Assembly: GCF_020731415.2 (NCBI RefSeq)
Contig: NZ_CP088273.1
Coordinates: 1,431,001-1,495,000 of the forward strand
Origin: Phyllobacterium sp. T1293
GTDB taxonomy: Bacteria; Pseudomonadota; Alphaproteobacteria; Rhizobiales; Rhizobiaceae
DNA length: 64,000 nucleotides
Direction of reading: 5' to 3'
Part shown: piece by piece, positions 9,005-16,953 of the stretch
Layout of the letters: each line of letters opens with the position of its first letter
How positions within the stretch are numbered: the stretch's first letter is position 1
Translations under genes and position numbers: made by a program
The notes under the pieces: generated by a model
The model's input: only the letters and a program-made list of their open reading frames with translations
Database searches by the model: none
What the model was told of the DNA's origin: nothing

Positions 9005-10389
9005 CAGCAGATGATATTCTGGCCGCGCTTGAAACTATTACTGGCGCTGGAGGCATCAAAACCGGCGAGGCCTTGCGGGCAATTCATCCCGGTTCCGATG
9101 AGCATAATCTCAATGCCGATCTGATGGTCATCCCGCGCACAACGGATCAGGTTGTAGAAATCCTAAAATTTTGCAACCAAAACGCGATATCGGTTGTACC
9201 TCATGGCGGACGTACCGGCCTTGCCGGAGGTGCTGTTTCGGCTAAAGGCGAAATTATCCTCTCGCTGGCCGCGCTCAACCGCATTGAATCCGTTCAAGCG
9301 GCGGCAGGAACTGCCATTGTCCAATGCGGCGTCACACTACAAGCCTTGCAGGAAGAAGCTGCCAAGGTGAAGCTGACCACGGGCATTGATATTCCCTCAC
9401 GCGGCAGTGCCACCATCGGCGGCATGATTTCCACCAACGCAGGCGGCATGGAGGCCTTTCGGCAGGGTGTCATGCGCCAGCGGGTGCTGGGGCTTGAGGT
9501 GGTTCTGCCCGATGGCTCCATCATGAGCGACCTTGCACAAGTGACGAAGAGCAATGAGGGTTATGATCTGAAACAGCTCTTTATCGGGGCGGAAGGCACG
9601 CTCGGCATTGTCACCCGCGCCGTTATCAAGCTCGCTCCGGTTGATGCGTTCACCGCGACGGCGCTCGTCGCCTGCGAAACCGCCGACAAAGCCGTCTCGC
9701 TGTTTCAGGCCCTCCGGCACAACCGTTCGGTCACTCTTTTACGTACCGAGTTCATGGGTGAGCGCTATTTCCGCGTTGCCGTTGAAGCGCTTGGGCCAGC
9801 ATCGCTCGCGGCGTTCACCGAGGCACCTGTTTATCTCATTGTCGAGACGGAAGGACTTGACCAACAGAGCGCGCAATCAGCCTTGGAAGACGCGCTGGCT
9901 ATGGCTACCGAAAACGATCTGATGCTCGATGCAATCATTGCCCAGAGCGGCAAGGAGCGAAACGACATCTGGAATATCCGCGAAGACAGCAATGTCATCA
10001 CCCGCGCTCATCCACATGGCTACTGGTTCGATATTTCCGTGCCGTTGCAGCATCTTGACGCCTATATCAGGCAGTTTGACACGGGTGTTGCCGCACTTGG
10101 TCCCGATGTAAAAGGCTTTGCCTTTGGTCATCTCGGTGATGGCAACCTGCACATCTGTGTCGCCGGGGAGAACGGCAATCCTGACAAGGACGCGGTTAAA
10201 TCGGTCGTCTATGCCAATCTGCGTGAGATGGGTGGCTCCTTCTCCGCCGAGCATGGAATTGGCCTTGAAAAGAAGCCGGAACTGCACGCGCTTGTTGATC
10301 CGGTAAAGCTTTCGTTGATGCGGGCAATCAAACGGATAATCGATCCATGCAACATCATGAATCCGGGGAAAGTTGTTGATGTGCCTTGA
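9001..10389 (+). CDS. FAD-binding oxidase/dehydrogenase (GlcD / D-2-hydroxyacid dehydrogenase family)
   Basis: The 462-residue protein has a PCMH-type FAD-binding domain (about residues 35-215, with PHGGRTGLAGGAV and NAGGMEAFRQG) and a C-terminal FAD-oxidase domain containing FAFGHLGDGNLHI and SAEHGIGLEKK, the family's metal/substrate residues. Family members oxidise D-2-hydroxyacids (glycolate, D-lactate, D-2-hydroxyglutarate) and pass electrons to quinone or an electron-transfer protein. Its start overlaps the permease stop by 4 bp, so it is the last gene of the transporter operon and probably processes a hydroxyacid from the imported compound. The exact substrate is not determinable. Confidence 0.9.
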   Translation: MTADDILAALETITGAGGIKTGEALRAIHPGSDEHNLNADLMVIPRTTDQVVEILKFCNQNAISVVPHGGRTGLAGGAVSAKGEIILSLAALNRIESVQAAAGTAIVQCGVTLQALQEEAAKVKLTTGIDIPSRGSATIGGMISTNAGGMEAFRQGVMRQRVLGLEVVLPDGSIMSDLAQVTKSNEGYDLKQLFIGAEGTLGIVTRAVIKLAPVDAFTATALVACETADKAVSLFQALRHNRSVTLLRTEFMGERYFRVAVEALGPASLAAFTEAPVYLIVETEGLDQQSAQSALEDALAMATENDLMLDAIIAQSGKERNDIWNIREDSNVITRAHPHGYWFDISVPLQHLDAYIRQFDTGVAALGPDVKGFAFGHLGDGNLHICVAGENGNPDKDAVKSVVYANLREMGGSFSAEHGIGLEKKPELHALVDPVKLSLMRAIKRIIDPCNIMNPGKVVDVP

Positions 10390-10408
10390 TAGCATATCTG
10401 TGGTGTGT

Positions 10409-10549
10409 GGTTCGTAGTTCGACAAGCTCACCATGAGGGAGATGGGTGATGAAAGGGGGGCAAGTTCTGCAACATTTGCCGTCTGCAATCCTTGTGACTA
10501 GCATTACAGCATCACCTTCCCTCATGGTGAGCTTATCGAACCACGCACC
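10409..10549. repeat. Palindromic intergenic repeat, copy B
   Basis: Imperfect inverted arms (GGTTCGTAGTTCGACAAGC at the left; TCGAACCACGCACC at the right) flank a centre with CAAGTTCTGCA, shared with copy A. It occupies most of the 368-bp gap between the oxidase and the betaine-type binding protein. The rest of that gap (10550-10757) shows no gene. Confidence 0.85.
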
Positions 10550-10757
10550 GCAAGAGCACAAACCAACCATGTCGCAGCCAACAAAACATGTGGCGCGTTC
10601 GGGCTTCTCGACCACCCCAGGCGGGGTTATCGTTTCTCCATGGTCCAGCCTTTTTTCTATCGGCATTATCAGGACCGGGTGCAGTTTCTGCGTCCGGTGC
10701 GTCGGCAGATGACCATTTCCAAGACAGATATCAAAAACCAATAAAAGGGGTTCTCAC

Positions 10758-11759
10758 ATGAAGACATTATTGATGAGCGGCGTCATGGCATTCACCCTGC
10801 TGGGTGCGGCAGGTGCTGCTTCAGCCGCCGAATGCGGCGATGTGACGATTGCCAGCATGAACTGGCAGTCGGCGGAGGTACTCGCCAATCTCGACAAGAT
10901 CATTCTCAATCAGGGTTATGGCTGCAATGCCGATATTGTTCAGGGTGATACGATCCCGACGCTGACCTCCATGACCGAAAAGGGCCAGCCTGATATCGCC
11001 CCTGAAGGCTGGGTGGATTTCATGCGTGATATCCTCGACAAGGCGGTGGCAGACGGCAAGCTTGTTTATACGGGCAAATCGCTGTCAGATGGTGGTGTTC
11101 AGGGCTGGTGGATACCAAAATATCTCGCCGACGCCCATCCTGATATCAAAACCATTGACGATGCGCTGAAACATCCGGAACTGTTCCCGGCGCCGGAAGA
11201 TGCATCCAAGGGCGCTGTCTTCAACGGTCCTCCCGGCTGGGGCGGCACATTGGCGACGACCCAGTTCTTCAAAGCTTATGACGCGGAAAAACAGGGCTTT
11301 ACGCTGGTTGATACGGGTTCGGCTGCCGGGCTCGATGGTTCTCTCGCCAAAGCCTATGAACGCAAACAGGGCTGGGTTGGTTACTATTGGGAACCGACTG
11401 CACTTCTCGGCAAATACCAGATGGTCAAGCTCGACCATGGCGTGCCTTTTGACGCCAAGGAGTGGAAGCGCTGCAACACTGTCGCCGATTGCGCAGACCC
11501 GAAGAAGAATGCATGGGAACTGGCCGAAGTCGATACGGTTGTCACCAAGAAGTTCAGTGAGCGCTCCGGTCCTGTGATGGATTACCTGAAGGCTCGTTCG
11601 TGGTCCAACAAGACAGTCAACGAACTTCTGGCGTGGATGACTGATAATCAGGCCACCGGCGAAGATGGCGCGAAATATTTCCTCAAGAACCACGAGGATA
11701 TCTGGACCAAATGGGTCAGCGCCGATGTCGCAACGAAGGTAAAAGCTTCGTTGAAGTGA
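10758..11759 (+). CDS. Glycine-betaine-type ABC substrate-binding protein (ProX/OpuAC family), orphan
   Basis: The 333-residue protein has a Sec signal peptide (cleavage near ASAA-ECGD, about residue 23) and a mature domain starting with VTIASMNWQSAEVLA, like the quaternary-amine binding proteins. WVDFMRD, GWWIPKY and GYYWEP supply aromatic residues of the kind that form the cation-pi cage for betaines. No permease or ATPase lies beside it, so it either feeds a transporter elsewhere or is a remnant. An adjacent demethylase gene on the other strand fits a role in taking up a betaine-like compound. It is followed by heptamer repeats and a hairpin. Confidence 0.85.
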   Translation: MKTLLMSGVMAFTLLGAAGAASAAECGDVTIASMNWQSAEVLANLDKIILNQGYGCNADIVQGDTIPTLTSMTEKGQPDIAPEGWVDFMRDILDKAVADGKLVYTGKSLSDGGVQGWWIPKYLADAHPDIKTIDDALKHPELFPAPEDASKGAVFNGPPGWGGTLATTQFFKAYDAEKQGFTLVDTGSAAGLDGSLAKAYERKQGWVGYYWEPTALLGKYQMVKLDHGVPFDAKEWKRCNTVADCADPKKNAWELAEVDTVVTKKFSERSGPVMDYLKARSWSNKTVNELLAWMTDNQATGEDGAKYFLKNHEDIWTKWVSADVATKVKASLK

Positions 11760-11760
11760 G

Positions 11761-11802
11761 TAGTGAGTAGTGAGTAGTGAGTAGTGAGTAGTGAGTAGTG
11801 AG
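11761..11802. repeat. Tandem heptamer repeat, six copies of TAGTGAG
   Basis: Six exact TAGTGAG units follow within one base of the stop codon of the betaine-binding-protein gene; a seventh unit with one mismatch overlaps the stop. Slippage here would change the spacing to the hairpin immediately downstream (11803). Confidence 0.95.
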
Positions 11803-11827
11803 TATCTCCCCTCTATTTGGGGAGATA
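11803..11827. promoter_or_regulatory. Hairpin downstream of betaine-binding-protein gene
   Basis: TATCTCCCC (11803-11811) pairs perfectly with GGGGAGATA (11819-11827), loop TCTATTT. It has the same stem as at 7289-7313. It lacks a following T-run; likely a 3'-end stabilising or processing structure. Confidence 0.55.
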
Positions 11828-11872
11828 CAATGGTCTGGCACCGCTTTTCCGCCAATTGATATCGGGTGGCGT

Positions 11873-12011
11873 GGTTCGTGGTTCGACAAGCTCACCATGA
11901 GGAACAGTGTAGAAGAAAGGGAGCCACCTTCTGCACCCTTTACGCTGCAATCTTTGCGATTAGCGTTTCATCATCCCTCTCCCTCATGGTGAGCTTGTCG
12001 AACCACGAACC
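11873..12011. repeat. Palindromic intergenic repeat, copy C
   Basis: Perfect 30-bp inverted arms (11873-11902 and 11982-12011) contain GGTTCGACAAGCTCACC. It lies between two convergent genes, the betaine-binding-protein gene and the demethylase, so read-through from either strand would form a long hairpin. Confidence 0.92.
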
Positions 12012-12070
12012 ACCCATCACGGTCATACAACCAATATTGAACCACGCACCGTGCTACACTCAAAAACGCA

Positions 12071-14116
12071 TCAGAACCTGATCGCGTAACGCAAACCATC
12101 ATAGATCGCTGCATGGATATTGCGGGCATGAACGGCATCGCCAATGCGCAACAGATCGAATTGCCTATCAACCTGCCGCTGCGGAAAAATGGCACCGCCA
12201 TTGACCAGACGATCATAATCCACCGCGCCGCCATTGCGTGAAAGTGGTTTTAATTCACGGTAGAGATCATCAATCGGCAAAGTGCCGTGTTCGACTACCA
12301 CCTGATCCACCAGACGCTCCTCGCGATATTCAGGATCAAAATCAGAACCCAGAACAGCGACAAGCTGATTGCCATTGCGGGTAACGCTCACCAGCCGCGT
12401 GTTTATTGTCACCTGCACACCATGTTGCTGGAAGGTCCGCATATAGGGCACATGGTTCATGCCACCCATTTCAGGCGCAAAGAATCGCTCCGGGCTGACA
12501 AGTTCAAGTTTTGAACCTGAGCGTGCGATCATCTCCGCTGCGCTCATGCCCTGATGCCCGCCATTATCGTCGTAAAGCAGGATATTTTCGCCGGGCTTTA
12601 CCGCGCCAGCCAGAATATCCCAGCTTGATGTCACCAGTTCATCACCCGCCTGCAGCGGCGGATTTTGCGGCAAGCCGCCGGTGGCAATCACCACCACGTC
12701 TGGAGCAAGACCAAGGACATCAGAACTTTCCGCCCAGACATTGTAGCGCATGGACACACCAAGCCGCTCCAGTTCCTCAAGGCGCCAGTCGACAATGCCG
12801 ATCATCTCCCTGCGCCGCGGATTCTGCGCCGCAAGCCTGACCTGCCCACCCGCCTGATCCGACGCTTCAAGCACCGTAACGCTATGGCCGCCTTCTGCCG
12901 CAACGCGCGCCACTTCCAGCCCTGCGGGTCCTGCGCCAACAACAACGACATTGCGACTGTCTTTGGCCTTGGCAATGGTGTGGGGCATGGTGCCTTCACG
13001 GCCCGTTGCCGCGTTGTGGATGCATAGCGCCTCTCCGCCCTCATAAATGCGGTCAAGACAATAGGTTGCGCCGACGCATGGCCGGATACGATGTTCTTCG
13101 CCTGCCTCAATCTTGCGGACAATATGCGGATCGGCAATATGCGCCCGGGTCATCCCCACCATGTCGAGCTTCCCCTCGGCAATGGCATGGCGCGCGGTGG
13201 CAACATCGGCAATGCGCGCCGCATGGAAAACCGGAAACTTTGTTTCCTGCCTGACCTCACCGGCAAAATCGAGATGCGGCGAAGACCGCATGCCCTGAAT
13301 GGGAATAACGCCGTTGAGCGCCGCGTCCGTATCGATATGGCCGCGAATAATGTTGAGGAAATCGAACTTGCCCGATGCTGCAAGACGCCGTGCAATCTCC
13401 ACGCCTTCCTGCCGCGACAACCCCTGCTCCCAGTCCTCATCAGCCACCATGCGGATACCGACGATAAAATCCGGCCCAACGGACCGGCGCACCGCATCAA
13501 TCACAGCCCAGGTAAAACGCAGGCGATTATCAAGCGAACCGCCATATTCATCGTCACGCCGGTTGGTGGCGGGCGACCAGAACCCGTCCATCAGATGACC
13601 ATAAGCTTCGAACTCGATGCCATCGAGCCCGGCAGCCTGCATGCGCTGCGCCGCCGCTGCATAATCGGCAATGATCCGCTCGATATCCCAATCCTCCGCT
13701 TCTTTCGGAAAAGCCCGGTGGGCGGGTTCGCGCACCGGAGATGCGGAGACGACAGGCAGCCAGTCGGCCTTGTTCCAACTGGTGCGGCGGCCAAGATGTG
13801 TCAGCTGGATCATAACGGCGGCGCCGTTTTCATGACAATCGTCGGCAAGCTCACGCAGCCACGGCACGATCTCGTCCTTATAAGCATGAAGATTGCCGAA
13901 TGCCGGAGGAGATTCCCGAGAAACAACAGCCGATCCCGCCGTCATCGTCAGGGCAAGACCGCCTTTTGCTTTCTCCGCATGATAGAGTCGGTAGCGCGTT
14001 TTCGGCATTCCATCTTCCGAATAAGCCGGCTCGTGACTGGTCGACATCAGGCGGTTTTTCAGCCTCAGATGTTTAAGCTGATAGGGCTGCAGAAGCGGAT
14101 CGTCATGTGAGGACAA
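12071..14116 (-). CDS. NADH:flavin oxidoreductase/FAD-dependent demethylase (stachydrine/dimethylglycine demethylase type)
   Basis: The 681-residue protein belongs to the trimethylamine-dehydrogenase/dienoyl-CoA-reductase architecture. An old-yellow-enzyme TIM barrel that binds FMN (about residues 8-340) is followed by an iron-sulphur loop, then an FAD/NAD(P) disulphide-reductase-like part starting VVVVGAGPAGLEVA (about 390). The loop contains Cys347, Cys353 and Cys365; Ala350 stands where trimethylamine dehydrogenase has its second cysteine. Rhizobial relatives demethylate N-methylproline or dimethylglycine. The betaine-type binding protein next door supports such a substrate. It is convergent with that gene, with a palindromic repeat between them. 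Exact substrate is inference. Confidence 0.82.
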   Translation of the reverse strand: MSSHDDPLLQPYQLKHLRLKNRLMSTSHEPAYSEDGMPKTRYRLYHAEKAKGGLALTMTAGSAVVSRESPPAFGNLHAYKDEIVPWLRELADDCHENGAAVMIQLTHLGRRTSWNKADWLPVVSASPVREPAHRAFPKEAEDWDIERIIADYAAAAQRMQAAGLDGIEFEAYGHLMDGFWSPATNRRDDEYGGSLDNRLRFTWAVIDAVRRSVGPDFIVGIRMVADEDWEQGLSRQEGVEIARRLAASGKFDFLNIIRGHIDTDAALNGVIPIQGMRSSPHLDFAGEVRQETKFPVFHAARIADVATARHAIAEGKLDMVGMTRAHIADPHIVRKIEAGEEHRIRPCVGATYCLDRIYEGGEALCIHNAATGREGTMPHTIAKAKDSRNVVVVGAGPAGLEVARVAAEGGHSVTVLEASDQAGGQVRLAAQNPRRREMIGIVDWRLEELERLGVSMRYNVWAESSDVLGLAPDVVVIATGGLPQNPPLQAGDELVTSSWDILAGAVKPGENILLYDDNGGHQGMSAAEMIARSGSKLELVSPERFFAPEMGGMNHVPYMRTFQQHGVQVTINTRLVSVTRNGNQLVAVLGSDFDPEYREERLVDQVVVEHGTLPIDDLYRELKPLSRNGGAVDYDRLVNGGAIFPQRQVDRQFDLLRIGDAVHARNIHAAIYDGLRYAIRF

Positions 14117-14397
14117 TAGTATCGGTTCCCGTTGTTTTCATGATCCTACAACAGGCGCCAGTCCGCATGTTTCTCTCGCGCGACCTATTGTGGTGTGGAT
14201 TCGTCATATGAATTTCACCTTACGAACATCCTCATCCAGTTTCGCCCGCTATAAATTGGAATCGAAAGTGCCACCGACATTCACAACCGCTTGATTGGAA
14301 AAAAATTCTCTAAATTCAGGTGAAACACATGCGTCTAGAAAATAGATGAAAAAATCTCATGCCTCAATTTCTCATAGATTCAATCGACAAATGATGG

Positions 14398-14871
14398 ATG
14401 TTTCCGATGATCAGTGAAATTACCTGCCCCGAAAACAAGAGCACCCTTTGCACCGAGATCATGAGCGGATTGCCGGAATGGTTCGAAGAACCGGCGGGTA
14501 TCAGCGCGTGCGCCAAGCTGGTAATGGACCTGCCCGTACTGGCAAGCGTGGAGCAAAATATCTGCAACGGCTTTATTGCCCTGAAATATCACCCGCCGGC
14601 AGCCGCAGAAATCTTTGTCATTGCAACGCGCAAACAATGCCATGGCCAGGGAATCGGTCGTTCCCTGCTACGAGCAGCCGAGGAGCATGCCCGGCAATCC
14701 GGCTGCTCTTTGCTCACGGTCAAAACCCTCGCGCCACGCGGCAAGCATGAACCGCACCTCGACGATACGCGCGCATTCTACGACAGGAACGGCTTTCTCA
14801 AAGCGGAGGTCTTCCCTACATTATGGGCTGAAGGACATCCTTGCCTCTTTATGGTGAAACCTCTGAACTAA
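14398..14871 (+). CDS. GNAT-family N-acetyltransferase
   Basis: The 157-residue protein has a GNAT core. KQCHGQGIGRSLLRAAE carries the acetyl-CoA pyrophosphate loop (Q-x-x-G-x-G/A type) and the later ARAFYDRNGFLKAE segment is the family's motif B. The start is ambiguous between ATG 14398 and ATG 14407. The acceptor is unknown. It stands alone: the 281 bp upstream (14117-14397) hold no gene and it is followed by 200 bp before the polysaccharide exporter. Confidence 0.85.
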   Translation: MFPMISEITCPENKSTLCTEIMSGLPEWFEEPAGISACAKLVMDLPVLASVEQNICNGFIALKYHPPAAAEIFVIATRKQCHGQGIGRSLLRAAEEHARQSGCSLLTVKTLAPRGKHEPHLDDTRAFYDRNGFLKAEVFPTLWAEGHPCLFMVKPLN

Positions 14872-15081
14872 TGCAGAGCGCTGCCATCTTTCGACCAAGA
14901 CTGCTGTTTAGGGACCGGCTCTAATCCTAAAGTCGGGGGTTTCGAACGGTACTTCTTCATGCTACCGCGAGTTTCCCACGATATGGATGAATCGTGATGC
15001 CGCTTGGAATTGCGGCGGCAACCGGTGTATAGGCAGGTCAAACGTGAACTTGCCAAAACTGACAGAAAGATGCGCGGCCAC

Positions 15082-15888
15082 ATGACAATAGCCAATTCGC
15101 AAAAAATCACTGCGTGGGAAGATATCACCGGTGCCATCGGCAATTTTCGCCTCGCCGCACTTCTGGGTTGGCAAGACGTGGCCCAGCGTTATCGCCGTTC
15201 GAGCGTCGGTGCTTTCTGGCTGACGATCAATATGGGCGTCCTGATTGCGGCTCTGGGACTGGTGTTCGGCACTATCTTCCGCTCTCCCATGTCCGAATTT
15301 CTGCCATTCATCTGCATTGGCCTGATCATGTGGGGTTACTACTCTCAGTTGATCAATGAAGGCTGCGTGAGTTTCATCTCCAATACCGAAACCATGCTGC
15401 AGCTACCCTTGCCTTTCTTTACCTATGTCCTGCGGACGTGGTGGCGAAACTCGATCATTCTTTTTCACAACATCATCATTTTTCCCATCGTGCTGCTGAT
15501 ATTCGGGAAATTTATGGGATGGACTTCCCTGCTGGTAATACCTGCATTCTTCCTCGTATCGCTCAATTTCCTATGGATGATGGTCATCCTCGCCGTGATT
15601 TGCACGCGATACCGCGATCTGACACAGATCATTCAGAATATCATGCAGGTTGGAATGTATGTCACGCCGATCATGTGGCAGCCACACCAATTGCCGCCTG
15701 ATAAGTCAGTTTACATGCTAGACATCAATCCCTTCTATCACCTGATCAGTGTCATCAGGGAACCGTTGCTGGGTGGAATGGGCACTCCACTGAATTGGTA
15801 CGTGGTTATCGGTATGGCAATCGTCGGCTGGATTGTCGCGCTGCTTTTTCTGAACCGTTATCGTTCACGCATCACCTATTGGCTGTAA
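15082..15888 (+). CDS. ABC-2 type polysaccharide/O-antigen export permease (Wzm/KpsM family)
   Basis: The 268-residue membrane protein has about six transmembrane segments and the family's N-terminal amphipathic pattern (LLGWQDVAQRYRRSSVGAFW). The ATG at 15082 is used; ATG 15070 and a TTG at 15004 are in frame, and no start has a clear ribosome site. It forms the export channel for an undecaprenyl-linked glycan, working with the ATPase 31 bp downstream. Size and pairing resemble the O-antigen exporter pair of Brucella and other Hyphomicrobiales. Confidence 0.9.
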   Translation: MTIANSQKITAWEDITGAIGNFRLAALLGWQDVAQRYRRSSVGAFWLTINMGVLIAALGLVFGTIFRSPMSEFLPFICIGLIMWGYYSQLINEGCVSFISNTETMLQLPLPFFTYVLRTWWRNSIILFHNIIIFPIVLLIFGKFMGWTSLLVIPAFFLVSLNFLWMMVILAVICTRYRDLTQIIQNIMQVGMYVTPIMWQPHQLPPDKSVYMLDINPFYHLISVIREPLLGGMGTPLNWYVVIGMAIVGWIVALLFLNRYRSRITYWL

Positions 15889-15919
15889 AACGCCACTCTA
15901 TCCAATTGCGAAGGCAATC

Positions 15920-16663
15920 ATGACCTCAATGATTCTCGAAGACGTCACAGTCGATTTCCCGATCTATAATGCGAAAAGCCGTTCCCTCAAGAACCAGGTG
16001 ATGAGTCTGGCGACAGGCGGCACCATTGGTTCAAATTCTGAAGGCCACGTGGTTATTCGTGGTCTCGAATCCATCAATTTGACCCTTAATGATGGTGAAC
16101 GGCTGGGCCTGATCGGGCATAATGGCTCCGGCAAAACCACGTTGCTGCGCGTCATGAGCGGCGTTTACTATCCTTCCAGCGGGCGTATCGCGATCAATGG
16201 AAAATGCACCTCGCTGATCAATATTTCACTTGGTATTGACTCAGAGGCGACCGGCCGAGAGAACATCGGCATCCGCGGTGCATTGCTTGGTTTCACCAAA
16301 CGCGAGATGGCTGCCAAGCAGGCTGAAATTGAAGAATTCTCTGAACTCGGCAACTTCCTGGATATGCCGGTGAGAACTTACTCAACAGGTATGCAACTTA
16401 GGCTGGCATTTTCGATTTCAACAGTCATCCAGCCTGAAATCCTCATCATGGATGAATGGCTTGCTGCCGGTGACGAGAGCTTTCAGAACAAGGCAAACGA
16501 ACGACTGCACGACCTTGTTAACAAGACCAAGATTTTGATTATTGCGAGCCATTCGAAGGCGCTTTTGGTCAAGAACTGCACCCGTATTGTTTGGCTGGAG
16601 CACGGCAAAATCAAAATGGACGGAGATGCACAAACTGTCGCGGATGCTTATTTCCATGACTAA
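15920..16663 (+). CDS. ABC-type polysaccharide exporter ATPase (Wzt/KpsT family)
   Basis: The 247-residue ATPase has Walker A GHNGSGKTTLL, signature YSTGMQLRLAF (the S-T-G-M-x-x-R-L form of glycan exporters rather than LSGGQ), and Walker B ILIMDEWLAAGD. It lacks the C-terminal carbohydrate-binding domain of long Wzt proteins, so glycan length control, if any, must come from elsewhere. It energises the Wzm-like permease just upstream. Both genes have more housekeeping-like composition than the glycosyltransferase that follows. Confidence 0.92.
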   Translation: MTSMILEDVTVDFPIYNAKSRSLKNQVMSLATGGTIGSNSEGHVVIRGLESINLTLNDGERLGLIGHNGSGKTTLLRVMSGVYYPSSGRIAINGKCTSLINISLGIDSEATGRENIGIRGALLGFTKREMAAKQAEIEEFSELGNFLDMPVRTYSTGMQLRLAFSISTVIQPEILIMDEWLAAGDESFQNKANERLHDLVNKTKILIIASHSKALLVKNCTRIVWLEHGKIKMDGDAQTVADAYFHD

Positions 16664-16717
16664 TTGCGAAAATTATCACATCGACTGACAGCGACCGTCA
16701 TCGAGCGATCCCGACAT

Positions 16718-16817
16718 GTCATTCGTGACAAATGACTGTTATAAAAATGAGCCTAGCCACAGCTCTAACAGTTTTTTTACTCGGGAGAGAGAGCCTTTGT
16801 CACCTTGATGTGACAAA
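16718..16817. promoter_or_regulatory. Candidate operators upstream of the glycosyltransferase (GTGACAAATG sites)
   Basis: Two inverted repeats lie in the 290-bp gap: GTCATT-N7-AATGAC (16718-16736) and TTTGTCAC-N6-GTGACAAA (16796-16817), the second with perfect 8-bp arms. GTGACAAATG occurs in the same orientation at 16725 and 16810. This spacing and repetition look like a transcription-factor site pair. The regulator is not identifiable. The remainder of the gap to 16953 holds no gene. Confidence 0.45.
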
Positions 16818-16953
16818 TGCCGTATGCTCTCATCGTTCGTTTGCTTCGCAATGGATTGCAAGTTATTTCGGACTACAATGACCTGCACAGGGGTAATCGT
16901 GCTTTGCTTACCTGATTTTGATATGCGGTCCCTGAACGACTGGAACTATATAA

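Noticed and set aside
16664..16953. Possible extra gene between wzt-like and glycosyltransferase genes
   Set aside because: No credible ORF; only inverted repeats.
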